A stretch of DNA of 64,000 nt from CAWANF01 sp963783355 (GTDB taxonomy: Bacteria > Bacteroidota > Rhodothermia > Balneolales > DATFMH01). Shown here piece by piece: positions 27,464-37,300 of the stretch. The stretch is from NCBI GenBank assembly GCA_963783355.1, contig CAWANF010000001.1:310001-374000 (forward strand), written 5' to 3'. How positions within the stretch are numbered: position 1 is the first letter of the stretch; each line of letters begins with the position of its first letter. The translations under genes and the position numbers were made by a program. The notes under the pieces were generated by a model, which ran no database searches, was not told the DNA's origin, and saw nothing but the letters and a program-made list of their open reading frames with translations.

Positions 27464-27847
27464 ATGGAACGTGCTGATTTAATTATGGTTATTGGGGCAA
27501 TGATGATATTTTCGGTATTGTTACTGAACGTTAATAGATTTACAGTCCATAACGAAAAAATTAATACCGATATTGAGATTCAATATACAGCTCTGTCTAT
27601 AGCACAGAATTTAATTGATGAAGCACGATGGAAATCGTTTAGTTCACTAAGTGATTACAATAACGTGAGTACTGTCGACTCTACCAAAGTGGGTGTATAC
27701 CAGGTTGATTCAACGGTTAATTATGTAACACCTGATGATACCGAAGTAAATTCGGGAAGTGCTACTAACTACAAACGGTTATCTGTAACAGTAAGTAGTA
27801 AATTAATGGCTCATCCGGTAACACTGAGCTATGTTAAAAGTAAGTAA
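27464..27847 (+). CDS. Pilin-like subunit, 127 aa, module 2
   Basis: Paralogue of the gene at 15356. The start MERADLIMVIGAMMIFSVLLLN is followed by a periplasmic part ending HPVTLSYVKSK. The start is 3 bases after the ATPase stop, so translation is probably coupled. There is no usual prepilin leader. Confidence 0.72.
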   Translation: MERADLIMVIGAMMIFSVLLLNVNRFTVHNEKINTDIEIQYTALSIAQNLIDEARWKSFSSLSDYNNVSTVDSTKVGVYQVDSTVNYVTPDDTEVNSGSATNYKRLSVTVSSKLMAHPVTLSYVKSK

Positions 27848-27883
27848 ATTTCATAAATATTTGGGTTTGGGAGAGGTGAGTTT

Positions 27884-28438
27884 ATGAATAACACATTGAT
27901 AGCTAGTTTTTTGGTTGGTGGAATTTTATTGCTGGCTATTTTAAAAGTTAGTAATAGGATGATCGTCAGTTCCGATCAAACCACTATAAACCGCGTCATT
28001 AAAGAAAATGCTGATGATGTCGGGCAGGTTTTGGATCTGGATTTCAGAAGAATGGGAATGGGTATACAAAGTGGAGCCATTACCTTTGCTTCAGCTACTA
28101 AAATTACTTTTAAAAGTGATACTAGTGGTACCGGAACTCCTGATGTAATTACCTGGTCATTTGACCAGTCACAAGGAGTTTCTGTAACTCCTAATCCCGA
28201 TGATCATCCATTATATCGAATTGTTAATGGAGTATCACATCGTGTGGGGATGGCCATTTCATCATTCCAGCTTACATATACTTTGAAGGATGGGACGGTA
28301 ACCAGTACACCATCAGATTTATCCAACATCCGCCGGGTCGATGTCCAAATGGTCAACGAATCACCGGGTTCAGTAGGAAATGAATATTTGAAAACGTACT
28401 GGCAAAAATTATATATACCTGCAAATATTCAATTTTAA
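27884..28438 (+). CDS. Pilin-like subunit, 184 aa, module 2
   Basis: Paralogue of the gene at 15774, with exactly the same length. The N-terminal helix (MNNTLIASFLVGGILLLAIL) is followed by SDQTTINRVIKENADDVGQVLDLDFRRMGMG and the conserved C-terminal end IPANIQF. It has GspJ/PilW-type minor pseudopilin features without a classical leader. A GAGAGG precedes the ATG by about 8 bases. Confidence 0.75.
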   Translation: MNNTLIASFLVGGILLLAILKVSNRMIVSSDQTTINRVIKENADDVGQVLDLDFRRMGMGIQSGAITFASATKITFKSDTSGTGTPDVITWSFDQSQGVSVTPNPDDHPLYRIVNGVSHRVGMAISSFQLTYTLKDGTVTSTPSDLSNIRRVDVQMVNESPGSVGNEYLKTYWQKLYIPANIQF

Positions 28439-28462
28439 AAGTTTCTTTTTATCTGAAATATT

Positions 28463-29710
28463 ATGGGAAAATCTCTGCTAATAATAGTAAGCGGTTTATT
28501 GTTGGTATTCGGAATTCACCAGATATCCGTAAATAACCAACAGAAAGCTATGGCTGTTCGTAATATTAACTATGCAAAGAATCAACAGGCGAAAGATATA
28601 GCAAGCAGTATGGTAGCCATGGCTATAAGCAAGTTGAATTCCGATATAACCTGGAGAACCGGGTTAAGTTACCAAAATTTTTTGGGTGGAAGCGGATCTT
28701 TGACGGTCGAAGATAATTCTACTAATTCATCACTGGGTCCTTTTGATATTTTACTTTATGCAACCGGAATTTATGACGGAACCAATTCAAATATCCAGGT
28801 TTTGATGAGAAGAACCTCATATTCAAAATTTGCTTATTTCACCAATGTTGAACCAACTATTTATTTTGTAACGGGCGATACCATTAAAGGCCCGCTACAT
28901 ACAAATGGAACCCTTCATATTTCAGGAAATCCCGTTTTTGAAGGAGAAGTGACTAGTCCGAATAACTGGAGTGGCACCGGGAACCCTAAGTTTTTAAAAG
29001 GGTATGATTTTAACAGTCCAGCAATTTCTTTACCGAACAGCCTCACAGACCTGACAAATTCGGCATCCAGTGGCGGACTACAATTTACAACACCTTCCCA
29101 AATTATTTTTAACAGTGATGGAACGATTGACGTAAGTCAGCAGATAGTAACAAAAACCCGTACTTGGTATGGATATGTTAATGTTTACAGCTGGGGTCCT
29201 CCTCAAACATACAATTTATCCAATTATAATGGCATAATATCATCAACAAAAGATATTTATGTCAAAGGAGACGTAAACGGACAGGTGACTGTTCATTCAA
29301 GTGGAAATATCCATATAATCGGAGATCTTACCTATGCTGATAACCCTATAACGAATCCAAATTCTACAGATTTCTCGGGATTGATCAGTGATAATAATGT
29401 CATAGTAGATGATGGTGCAGAAACAGACCACGGAACAAGTGACGTAACCATTGATGCGACGATTATGGCATTGAATTCTTTTACTGTTCAGGATTATCAA
29501 AGTGGTTCCAGCCGAGGACAATTAAAGATTTATGGTGGTGTAGTACAGAATACCCGTGGTGCCGTCGGAACATTCAGCTCTTATTATGGAACGACTTATA
29601 CCGCTTCAGGTTATAGCAAATTATATGAATACGATAATCGTTTGATGAGTCGCTGGCCTCCGGGATATCCGCTCATTGATTCTTATTCAATAGTCACATG
29701 GAAAGAATAA
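28463..29710 (+). CDS. PilX-like/DUF4900-type minor subunit, 415 aa, module 2
   Basis: Paralogue of the 416-residue protein at 16385. It starts MGKSLLIIVSGLLLVFGIHQ, with the helix NQQAKDIASSMVAMAISKLNSD, then IYFVTGDTIKGPLHTNGTLHISGNPVFEG, beta-helix-like repeats (IYVKGDVNGQVTVHSSGNIHIIGDL) and the end SIVTWKE. The middle region (about 180-235) differs most from the module 1 copy. It is the last gene of module 2. Confidence 0.78.
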   Translation: MGKSLLIIVSGLLLVFGIHQISVNNQQKAMAVRNINYAKNQQAKDIASSMVAMAISKLNSDITWRTGLSYQNFLGGSGSLTVEDNSTNSSLGPFDILLYATGIYDGTNSNIQVLMRRTSYSKFAYFTNVEPTIYFVTGDTIKGPLHTNGTLHISGNPVFEGEVTSPNNWSGTGNPKFLKGYDFNSPAISLPNSLTDLTNSASSGGLQFTTPSQIIFNSDGTIDVSQQIVTKTRTWYGYVNVYSWGPPQTYNLSNYNGIISSTKDIYVKGDVNGQVTVHSSGNIHIIGDLTYADNPITNPNSTDFSGLISDNNVIVDDGAETDHGTSDVTIDATIMALNSFTVQDYQSGSSRGQLKIYGGVVQNTRGAVGTFSSYYGTTYTASGYSKLYEYDNRLMSRWPPGYPLIDSYSIVTWKE

Positions 29711-29801
29711 TGAGATAAAAGAAGAGTTTAAATGCAATTTAAATCACCCCCGAATCATAGCTGCATAAATAAGTTATGATAATTGTCAGGAGAGTATCAT
29801 T

Positions 29802-29834
29802 ACGGTTACAACGATATTGTAGCCGTTTTTTTAT
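29802..29834 (+). terminator. Intrinsic terminator of pilus module 2
   Basis: ACGGTTACA pairs with TGTAGCCGT (one G-T pair) around a 7-base loop, followed by a run of seven T. It overlaps the 3' end of the convergent DUF4249 gene. Confidence 0.8.
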
Positions 29835-30700
29835 TGTTTAATGTAAACCATCAAAGAATCCCTTGACATGCTTCCAAATATGCCAATTCCCCCATCGATA
29901 TGGTAAATAATTTCATTGATGTAACCGGAAGATAGTTGTTTATTCTCATCACTCGTATTGGAAGAGCGGATAAAATCATAAAGATTAGTGTCGATTATAT
30001 TAGGGATCACCAGGTTTGATCCGTAAAAAGCAATGACGTCCCATGGGAGCCGGAGTTCAATATCATTTCCAGTCTGGGTAAAAAAAGATCCATTAAGTAT
30101 GCCAGACTGAACATTGAGGTACCATGCCGGTGTCTTATTGCCGTCTACATCGAGTTGATGTTTATAATATGGAGTCAACGTTATAGGATTTTGGCTAATA
30201 ACATTAAATAAATATTTCGAGTTATTACTTCCGGATATTCTTGAAGCCAGGAAACGAATTGGTTCATTTTGGTTATACGTTACGGTGTCTTCAGAGACAG
30301 AGATAATTTTAAATGCATCCGGAACAGTGGTTTCCGCACTGATGCGGGTATTATTTCCGGGAAAAGTAATATATAATTTGTAGGTACGTCCCGGTAAAAC
30401 TATTGCATTCGTATCCGGCATGTATATCCCGTTATCAGAATATTGATAGCGAAATACCTTCTCGATGCCGGAATCATCTTTTAGTAGCTGAACTTCCAAG
30501 GTCGCGTCTGAAACGGCTACGTCTCTTTGTACATATTTATCGCCTGGAGCTACAGTGGATGATAATCGAATCCCCGGAAGGCTATTATCGGCAATAAGGT
30601 AGGCCTGAACAACATATTGAGGATGAAAAGTTGAAGTGTTTGCAACAGTACAGGCTGTCAGGAGTATCAACAATAATATTTTAATTATGGTTGGTTTCAT
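29831..30700 (-). CDS. DUF4249 lipoprotein
   Basis: The start is placed at 30700 (MKPTIIKILLLILLTAC), 6 bases after the TonB receptor stop, giving 289 residues with a lipobox ending at Cys17. An ATG at 30712 overlaps the receptor gene and is less likely. The mature part is beta-rich (VSDATLEVQLLKDDSGIEKVFRYQYSDNGIYMP, YKLYITFPGNNTRISAETTVPD). DUF4249 lipoproteins in this phylum are typically encoded next to a TonB-dependent receptor, as here, and probably act as its surface or periplasmic partner. The ligand is unknown. Confidence 0.85.
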   Translation of the reverse strand: MKPTIIKILLLILLTACTVANTSTFHPQYVVQAYLIADNSLPGIRLSSTVAPGDKYVQRDVAVSDATLEVQLLKDDSGIEKVFRYQYSDNGIYMPDTNAIVLPGRTYKLYITFPGNNTRISAETTVPDAFKIISVSEDTVTYNQNEPIRFLASRISGSNNSKYLFNVISQNPITLTPYYKHQLDVDGNKTPAWYLNVQSGILNGSFFTQTGNDIELRLPWDVIAFYGSNLVIPNIIDTNLYDFIRSSNTSDENKQLSSGYINEIIYHIDGGIGIFGSMSRDSLMVYIKQ

Positions 30701-30705
30701 TCCAT

Positions 30706-32943
30706 TCACCATTTTATGGTATAAGAAATAGAGGGTAGTACGGGTAATAATCGAACACTCTCTCTGGTTATTTTGCTTCCTGTGAAATCATACCGGTAAA
30801 ACCAGGTATTCCTGTGTGAATAGGCATTTATAACCTGTAACTGCAATTCTGCATGTCCGACCCCTAAAAAATTGCCCGTATGAGTGAAACCAAGATCAAG
30901 ACGATGATAATCCGGCATGTATTTATCATTAATATGATTAATGACCAGAATTTGCCGAACTAATGAAGTAAGCGGAGAATGAACAATCTGTGTCATTCCA
31001 TCCGGACCGGTGTAGGGCTGTCCACTGGCAAAATTGAATATGGTATTAATTTTCCAATGTCGATTCAGCTGATAATCGAAAACAAATCTGAAAGTATTTG
31101 TTCTGTTATATTTTGATGGATAATATTCATTATGATTTATCCCGGGGAATTTTCTTTTGGATATGGAATAAGAATATCCAATCATGGTAAAAAAACGTTT
31201 TGATTGTTTCTGAATAGTTGCTTCCAAACCATAGGCATAGCCTTTGCCAAATAAAAATAATTGATCATAAGTCAATCCTGAGTAATCGGGTATGAGAGGA
31301 TCGAGTTCAAAAAGGTTTTTCATATCCCTGTAATACGTTTCAAGATCGAAAGTTGATTTGGGAAAAGGCTTCGTTTTGATCCCAAATAAATATTGTAAGC
31401 CCGACATCGGATTAACCCCTTTCGAGGTGGATTGCCAAATATCGAAACCTGTAATCTGATCGTTTTCCGATAAGCTCAAATATTGATGATAAAAGCCGAC
31501 TGCTCCCTGAAACTGAAGAAAGGAAGCTGGTTTATATTCGATGATTCCTCTTGGAGAAAATCTTAGAAATTTACCGGAAGAGTAATAATTAGAACGTACT
31601 CCTAATTCGATTTTCCAGTGCTCTGTAGGATACCATGTGTCTTGTAAGTACCCATCAATAAATAAATTAGATATGTTTGAAGCATAGGATTCCTGCTGAA
31701 GATAGTAATCATTTAAAGAGACATCTCGCGTGCCAATTAATCCGCCCAAATCTATTTCATGGTGCAGGTTCGGGATTATTTCAATATTGCCTTTAAATGT
31801 AAAATCTTTGATATGATTACTGCGTTTTAAATTGGTTCCTGCTTCATAAATACGGGGAACATTATAGTAGTAATTACCCGAAGCAATAAAATTAGAGAAG
31901 ACTTTCTGAGAGAAGATGTGCGTCCATTTTAAACTTCCTGTGTTATTTCCATGCCGCAGGAACATCGTTGACATATCTTCAAAAGTATTCTTTACATAAT
32001 CGGTGTTTGAATAATAAGCCAGTGAAAATTTGTTCAGTTTGTTTGGGGATAGAGTCAATTTTCCATTCAAGTCCCAGAAATAGACATTCTCAGGTATATT
32101 GTGATCGTATTTGTTTAAGGCTTTTAATGCTGGTTCCATAGTTGAACGGCGAAGTGTAATCATCCAGGAACCTTTTTTTACCGGTCCCTCCAATGCCAGT
32201 CTGGAAGAAAGCAATCCAATGCTGAGCGTATTTTCCCGTTCTTTATTATTTCCGTCTTTATAATGGATATCAATGACCGAACCTATTCTGTCTCCGAATT
32301 TTGCGGGATATCCTCCTTTATATATGCGGACATTTTTTACCGCATCCGGATTAAATGTGGAGAAGAAACCGAAAAAGTGTGTCGGATTATAAACGGTTGT
32401 TCCATCAAGAGTGATCAATGTTTGATCAGGGCTTCCGCCGCGAATATATACTCCGCTGGATAAATCGGAGGATGCTTGCACACCAGGCAAAAGTTGTAAT
32501 GCTCTTAGTACATCCGGTTGAACAAAGGGAGTGTCATAAATTAATCTTGTTTCAAGTTGCGATACACCAATATCCCGTTCTTCTTCCTTTTCACGCTTCG
32601 ATTTAACTAATATTTGGCCTAACAGGAGGTTTTCCGGGGTTAATTCAATATCCATTCGAAGATGTTGATTACTTTTTAATACTAACGATATTTCGCGCCT
32701 TTTATAACCGATATAGGAGTATACAAAGGTATATTTTCCCGGAGGCAAATCAGTTAAAGTGTAATAACCTGATGTATTCGTTGATGTGCCTGTAGGCGTA
32801 TCCTTTAAAACAATATGGGCCATAATGAGAGTCTCGCCTGAAGTCTGATCTTTTACAAACCCATTTACAGACGCTGTATGCTGTCCAAAAGATAAACCCG
32901 GAATTGCAATAATGATTATAATGAAAATGATTCCCCGATACAT
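30706..32943 (-). CDS. TonB-dependent outer-membrane receptor with N-terminal CarboxypepD_reg-like domain
   Basis: A 745-residue protein with a signal peptide (about 1-20), a carboxypeptidase-regulatory-like domain (about 22-105: NGFVKDQTSGETLIMAHIVLKDTPTGT), a plug domain (about 125-230: LRALQLLPGVQASSDLSSGVYIRGGSPDQTLITLDG) and a beta-barrel to the C-terminus (ISYTIKW). It lacks a SusD partner, so it is not a standard SusCD system. The DUF4249 lipoprotein gene follows immediately. It should import a large ligand, such as a siderophore, vitamin or peptide. Confidence 0.94.
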   Translation of the reverse strand: MYRGIIFIIIIIAIPGLSFGQHTASVNGFVKDQTSGETLIMAHIVLKDTPTGTSTNTSGYYTLTDLPPGKYTFVYSYIGYKRREISLVLKSNQHLRMDIELTPENLLLGQILVKSKREKEEERDIGVSQLETRLIYDTPFVQPDVLRALQLLPGVQASSDLSSGVYIRGGSPDQTLITLDGTTVYNPTHFFGFFSTFNPDAVKNVRIYKGGYPAKFGDRIGSVIDIHYKDGNNKERENTLSIGLLSSRLALEGPVKKGSWMITLRRSTMEPALKALNKYDHNIPENVYFWDLNGKLTLSPNKLNKFSLAYYSNTDYVKNTFEDMSTMFLRHGNNTGSLKWTHIFSQKVFSNFIASGNYYYNVPRIYEAGTNLKRSNHIKDFTFKGNIEIIPNLHHEIDLGGLIGTRDVSLNDYYLQQESYASNISNLFIDGYLQDTWYPTEHWKIELGVRSNYYSSGKFLRFSPRGIIEYKPASFLQFQGAVGFYHQYLSLSENDQITGFDIWQSTSKGVNPMSGLQYLFGIKTKPFPKSTFDLETYYRDMKNLFELDPLIPDYSGLTYDQLFLFGKGYAYGLEATIQKQSKRFFTMIGYSYSISKRKFPGINHNEYYPSKYNRTNTFRFVFDYQLNRHWKINTIFNFASGQPYTGPDGMTQIVHSPLTSLVRQILVINHINDKYMPDYHRLDLGFTHTGNFLGVGHAELQLQVINAYSHRNTWFYRYDFTGSKITRESVRLLPVLPSISYTIKW

Positions 32944-33169
32944 GACACCCCATTAAATTTAGGGAGTATACCTGCCATTTCTCTTGACACTGAAAGCTTT
33001 TAAAGAATACGTTTATTATGCCGGGCAATAATCGTAACTAATTGATTATCAATAACTCCCATTGTTCATAATTGTTTTTTTATCGGGTTAAATCAAGTTA
33101 CAGTTTTCTTAAACTTTTAGTTGAGAGTAGTGTTCCTCACCGAATAAGGTGGAATAATTCTATTGACAA

Positions 33170-33799
33170 TTACCAGTTTTTGAAATCCCGGAATATATAT
33201 TCAAAAATAGTCTGGAAATATTGGACTTGTTGTTTATGTTTCATTTTCAGCAATATGTCAAGTAACCTGTATTGTATATTGGCCATTTCACCACTCGAAA
33301 GCGAAGTAACGATATCGGAAGGATTTGCATTTTGCCAATTTCTGCTTTTCAAGGCTTGAGTGAATATTGGTTGTGTAACAGGATTGGTGTAAATGGCTGC
33401 CATAACCTGCTCTTTACTACTGAGATGTTCAGCAGAGGAGAGTATTTTAAAAAGGGAAATCCAATCTTGAATGTGGTTGAGAATTGCCGTTTTTTTAACT
33501 TCATTCAACGTTATTAGATTCTGTATCAACAGGGATTCAACCTGATCTTTTTGCGACTCATTCATTTGCTCATATAAATGCTCCGGAAAGTAACTTATCC
33601 ACGATTCGTTACCCATAACATCGGTGAAATCCTTTCTTGTTTCCGACAGGGCATAGATAGCAGAATAAACTATTTGTCCGTTCTGTGCTATCAGGTGATC
33701 TAATATCTTCTGCAGATTTGCTGCTTCAGATTGAGCGGATACCCGAAACGAGAAAAGAAATATAAAACCAATGAAGAAAAGAAGTCGATGTATCTTCAT
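33170..33799 (-). CDS. Hypothetical secreted protein, 209 aa
   Basis: It begins with a signal peptide (MKIHRLLFFIGFIFLFSFRVSAQS), then a wholly helical, soluble-looking domain (EAANLQKILDHLIAQNGQIVYS, QMNESQKDQVESLLIQNLITLNEVKKTA, KHKQQVQYFQTIFEYIF). No family is recognised. It lies on the same strand as the TonB receptor gene, about 230 bases upstream, so co-transcription is possible but not shown. Confidence 0.65.
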   Translation of the reverse strand: MKIHRLLFFIGFIFLFSFRVSAQSEAANLQKILDHLIAQNGQIVYSAIYALSETRKDFTDVMGNESWISYFPEHLYEQMNESQKDQVESLLIQNLITLNEVKKTAILNHIQDWISLFKILSSAEHLSSKEQVMAAIYTNPVTQPIFTQALKSRNWQNANPSDIVTSLSSGEMANIQYRLLDILLKMKHKQQVQYFQTIFEYIFRDFKNW

Positions 33800-33953
33800 G
33801 CTAAGTAATGAATTGATTGTATTAAATCGTCTATCAGTAAAAATAAAGAATATTAGATTGGTATGAACAAGTATGCAAAATTTTTAACCTTCATTTTACT
33901 GAACTAAGCAATGAACATACATGATAGGTATTAGCTAATCTGTAGAAATAAAA

Positions 33954-33974
33954 AAGGCTCCAAAACGGAGCCTT
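33954..33974 (-). terminator. Intrinsic terminator of the DUF2892 gene
   Basis: On the minus strand AAGGCTCC pairs with GGAGCCTT around GTTTT, followed by a T run. It lies just after the stop of the small membrane protein gene. Confidence 0.8.
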
Positions 33975-33991
33975 CATCTGATATTTAAGCG

Positions 33992-34186
33992 TCAGCTTTC
34001 TGCTTGTTTACCTCTCGTTGATATTCCAAAAGGTAAATACAGCGGACACCATTTCACAGTGGCAGTAAACAAAAGAATAATTCCAACGGCACCCCACCAA
34101 TTTTTAAAATATAAACCTAACAAGATGATGACGATACCGAGAATCAGGCGGATAATGCGATCAGCTGAACCTATATTCGCTTTCAT
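33992..34186 (-). CDS. DUF2892/YgaP-like small membrane protein
   Basis: 64 residues from the ATG at 34186, which has AGGAG at proper spacing. The ATG at 34192 directly abuts that AGGAG. The sequence KANIGSADRIIRLILGIVIILLGLYFKNWWGAVGIILLFTATVKWCPLYLPFGI has two membrane helices and the DUF2892 signature (N-x-G-x-D-R, W-C-P-x-Y). Such proteins often accompany rhodanese or sulfur proteins. No such neighbour is present here. Confidence 0.88.
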   Translation of the reverse strand: MKANIGSADRIIRLILGIVIILLGLYFKNWWGAVGIILLFTATVKWCPLYLPFGISTRGKQAES

Positions 34187-34318
34187 TTTCATCTCCTAAT
34201 TTTCAATAAGGAATGTATTATAATTATATAGTTATGTTTTACAATAAATAATATACAATATATTTATTTCGGAGTAAAATGTCTTTATTCAAAAATCTTT
34301 ATTAATTATTGAAATAAG

Positions 34319-34347
34319 AAAGGGATGACGAAGCTCGCCATCCCTTT
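34319..34347 (-). terminator. Hairpin after the sortilin-like gene
   Basis: AAAGGGATG (34319-34327) pairs with CATCCCTTT (34339-34347). On the minus strand the U tract is short (TTTCTTATTTC), so it is a likely but not strong terminator for the large gene ending at 34382. Confidence 0.6.
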
Positions 34348-34381
34348 AAATTACTAAGATTAAGTAATCAGGTATCCGGCA

Positions 34382-37300
34382 TTACAATTGAATATGCTTA
34401 CCAGGAAGCAATGTCGGTAAATGTTTAGTCGTGGCAGCCTGATTGAAGCTGGAAACATCTGTATCCACGATATTATTGAATTGACTAATGTAGCCTTTAA
34501 GTTGTCCTTCTAATTGATGGAAATATGCAAGCGCGCTTGCAGAAGGTGCTTCATCGTATGAATATAACCGGTAACCGGAACTGCGGAACCAACTATAGAA
34601 ATGGGACAGGTAGTGGATGTCATCTTCACCAACACCATGCTGTGCTTTAGTTTCAATGAGTGTATCTTTTAAGTCCATCAATTTCTTGTCCAACGTGCTA
34701 GCTTGTTTCTCGACAGATTTGTATTGATTGCTATCCGGTTGTTGATTAACGGTTTTCTTCAAATTGCCGATTTGTGTATGCAAACTATGAATGTCATTTA
34801 ACATATCATTTAATGTGGAGATATCATCCATTGCATGACTGAGAACTTCGTTACGTTGCCGGGCCCCCTCCATATTAAATGGCAAATTAGGATCTGCTTT
34901 CACAACCAAAGATTGTGTCTGCGTTTTGCCGTCAGCTGAAACACTGACCGTATAGGTTCCGGGAAGGACATTGATACCCCGGGTATTATTCGGTGATTTA
35001 TGCTGGGTACCATAAAGATTCAAACGATCCGGGCCTTTATAACTTAAATTCCAGGCGAATCGATTAACTCCGGGCTTAGCCGGACCATACAGTGTATTAA
35101 CAATTTTACCGTTGCTATCTTTGATCACTATTTTGACAGGTGTTTCATGTGCTTTTTTCTCTTTTTTAGATGGTTTTAGAGAATGTTTTAAATAGTAATC
35201 GATCAATGCTCCGGACGGAGGATTGGGTGCAGAATAGTGGCCGGGCTCATCTGAACCGTCAAAATTAGAACGGTGATACATGATAGCAGGCTGAATTGAG
35301 AACAGGTGGAAGCTGCTATCTTCAACCTTATGGTCAATCTCTTCTAATGGACGAATATCATCAGCTATGAAAAGTCCGCGTCCGTGCGTGGCGACAACGA
35401 GGTCATGGTCACGTTTGACAAATTTCAAATCATAAACCGGGGACGTCGGAAAATTACTTTTAATTTTATTCCATGAGTCGCCATCGTTATTGGAATAATA
35501 AAGTGCATTGTCGGTGCCTAACACTAGGAAACCTTTGTGATTAGGATCTTCACGGACCACGTGAGCCGGATAATCTTCTGGTAATCCCGAATCAATAGCC
35601 TTCCAGCTATGTCCAAAATTGTCCGTTTTGAATACGTAAGGATGATTGTTATCCATCATATGATAATCGACGGTTATATAACAGGTACCAGGATTGAATG
35701 GAGAAACGCCAACCTGGTAAATACGTCCGCCTTCAGAAAGATGAGGGACTTTATTCGAAACATTGTCCCATGTTTTTCCACCATCACGGGTAACCTGTAT
35801 CTGGCCGTCGTCGGTTCCGACCCAAATTACATTCGGATCTTGTTTTGACAGCCCGACAGACAAAATAGTTCCATATGTTTCTGCGCCGCTAATGTCATGA
35901 GCAACGGGTCCGCCGGCGATGACCTGGGTGCTTTTGTTATTTCGAGTAAGATCCGGACTAATAGGATTCCAGGTTTTTCCACCGTCAGTAGTTTTAAATA
36001 GTACATTTGCTCCTATATAAACGGTATTAGCATCCGTGTAAGAAACGGCGATGGGAGTTGTCCAGTTGTACCGGTATTTCAACTTGGAAGGACTCATCAT
36101 TTCTACACCTTTAAATGTAGGACGAATGTATTTTCTCATGCCCGTTTTAAGATTGGTGCGGCTCAGAAAACCATTTTGAGATTCTGCATAAACGATATCA
36201 GGATCACTTGGAGCAGGTACCACATATTCTCCATCACCTCCGGCTACTGTAATCCAGTGGTGTCCCTTGATGCTACGACCGTGCAGATTATAGGAAGGGC
36301 CATACCAGGCATTATTATCCTGTAAACCACCACCCAGACTGAATGGGTTTGCTGAATTTACAGCAACTTCATAAAATTGTTCAATTGGCATATTATCGCA
36401 ATAATGCCATTGTTTCCCACCTGTTTGTGAGATATAAACGCCACCATCATTACCAACAATCATTCTTTCCGGATTGTCAGGATCGATCCAAATGGCGTGA
36501 TAATCAACGTGAACGTCCGGTGCAATAGATTTAGCTGTTTTTCCACCATCCGTCGATTCCGACATCTGATAAGAGAGGAAGAAGACGTGATTGTCATTTG
36601 TTGGATCTACAGCCATGGTGGAAAAATAAAATGGCCTGACATTAAGTTGATGATTATTACTTACCATTTTCCAATGGGTGCCACCATCATGAGTGTCCCA
36701 AAGAGTTCCGTTTTTTGCCGCTATCAAAGCATAAATGTGATCAGGATTTGATTTCGAAGTGGCAAAAGCGATTCTTCCTATATTACCATTTGGTAAACCA
36801 TCGGTTACTTTTGTCCAGGTATCTCCACCGTCATCAGAACGGTACATAGCACTGGATTTTCCACCATCGATCAATGTCCACGGCCGTCTCATAACTTTCC
36901 AGGTTGCCGCAAACATAACTTGTGGATTTTCTGGTTTGTATATGACGTCGGTCACGCCGGTAGAATCATTGACAAATAATACTTTTTGCCAGGTTTTACC
37001 TCCATCGGTCGTTTTAAATAATCCACGCTCGCTGTTGGGTCCCCAGGCATGGCCAATTGCCGCAACAAATACTTCTTTGGGGTTGACAGGATTTACAATG
37101 ATTTTTGAAATTTGACCTGCATCTTTTAATCCCATGAATTTCCAGGTTGCCCCCGCATCCGGTGAATAATAAACACCATGGCCATTAACTACATCATTAC
37201 GAATATTAGCTTCACCTGTTCCCACCCAAACGAGGTTGGGATTCGATGGCGCAATTGCAATAGCGCCGATTGATGACGTCGGTTCGTTTTTAAAAACATC

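Noticed and set aside
23844..29710. Type II secretion system proper
   Set aside because: PilT-like and PilM-like genes and the absence of GspC/L/M as separate genes favour a type IV pilus-like machine, although secretion cannot be excluded.
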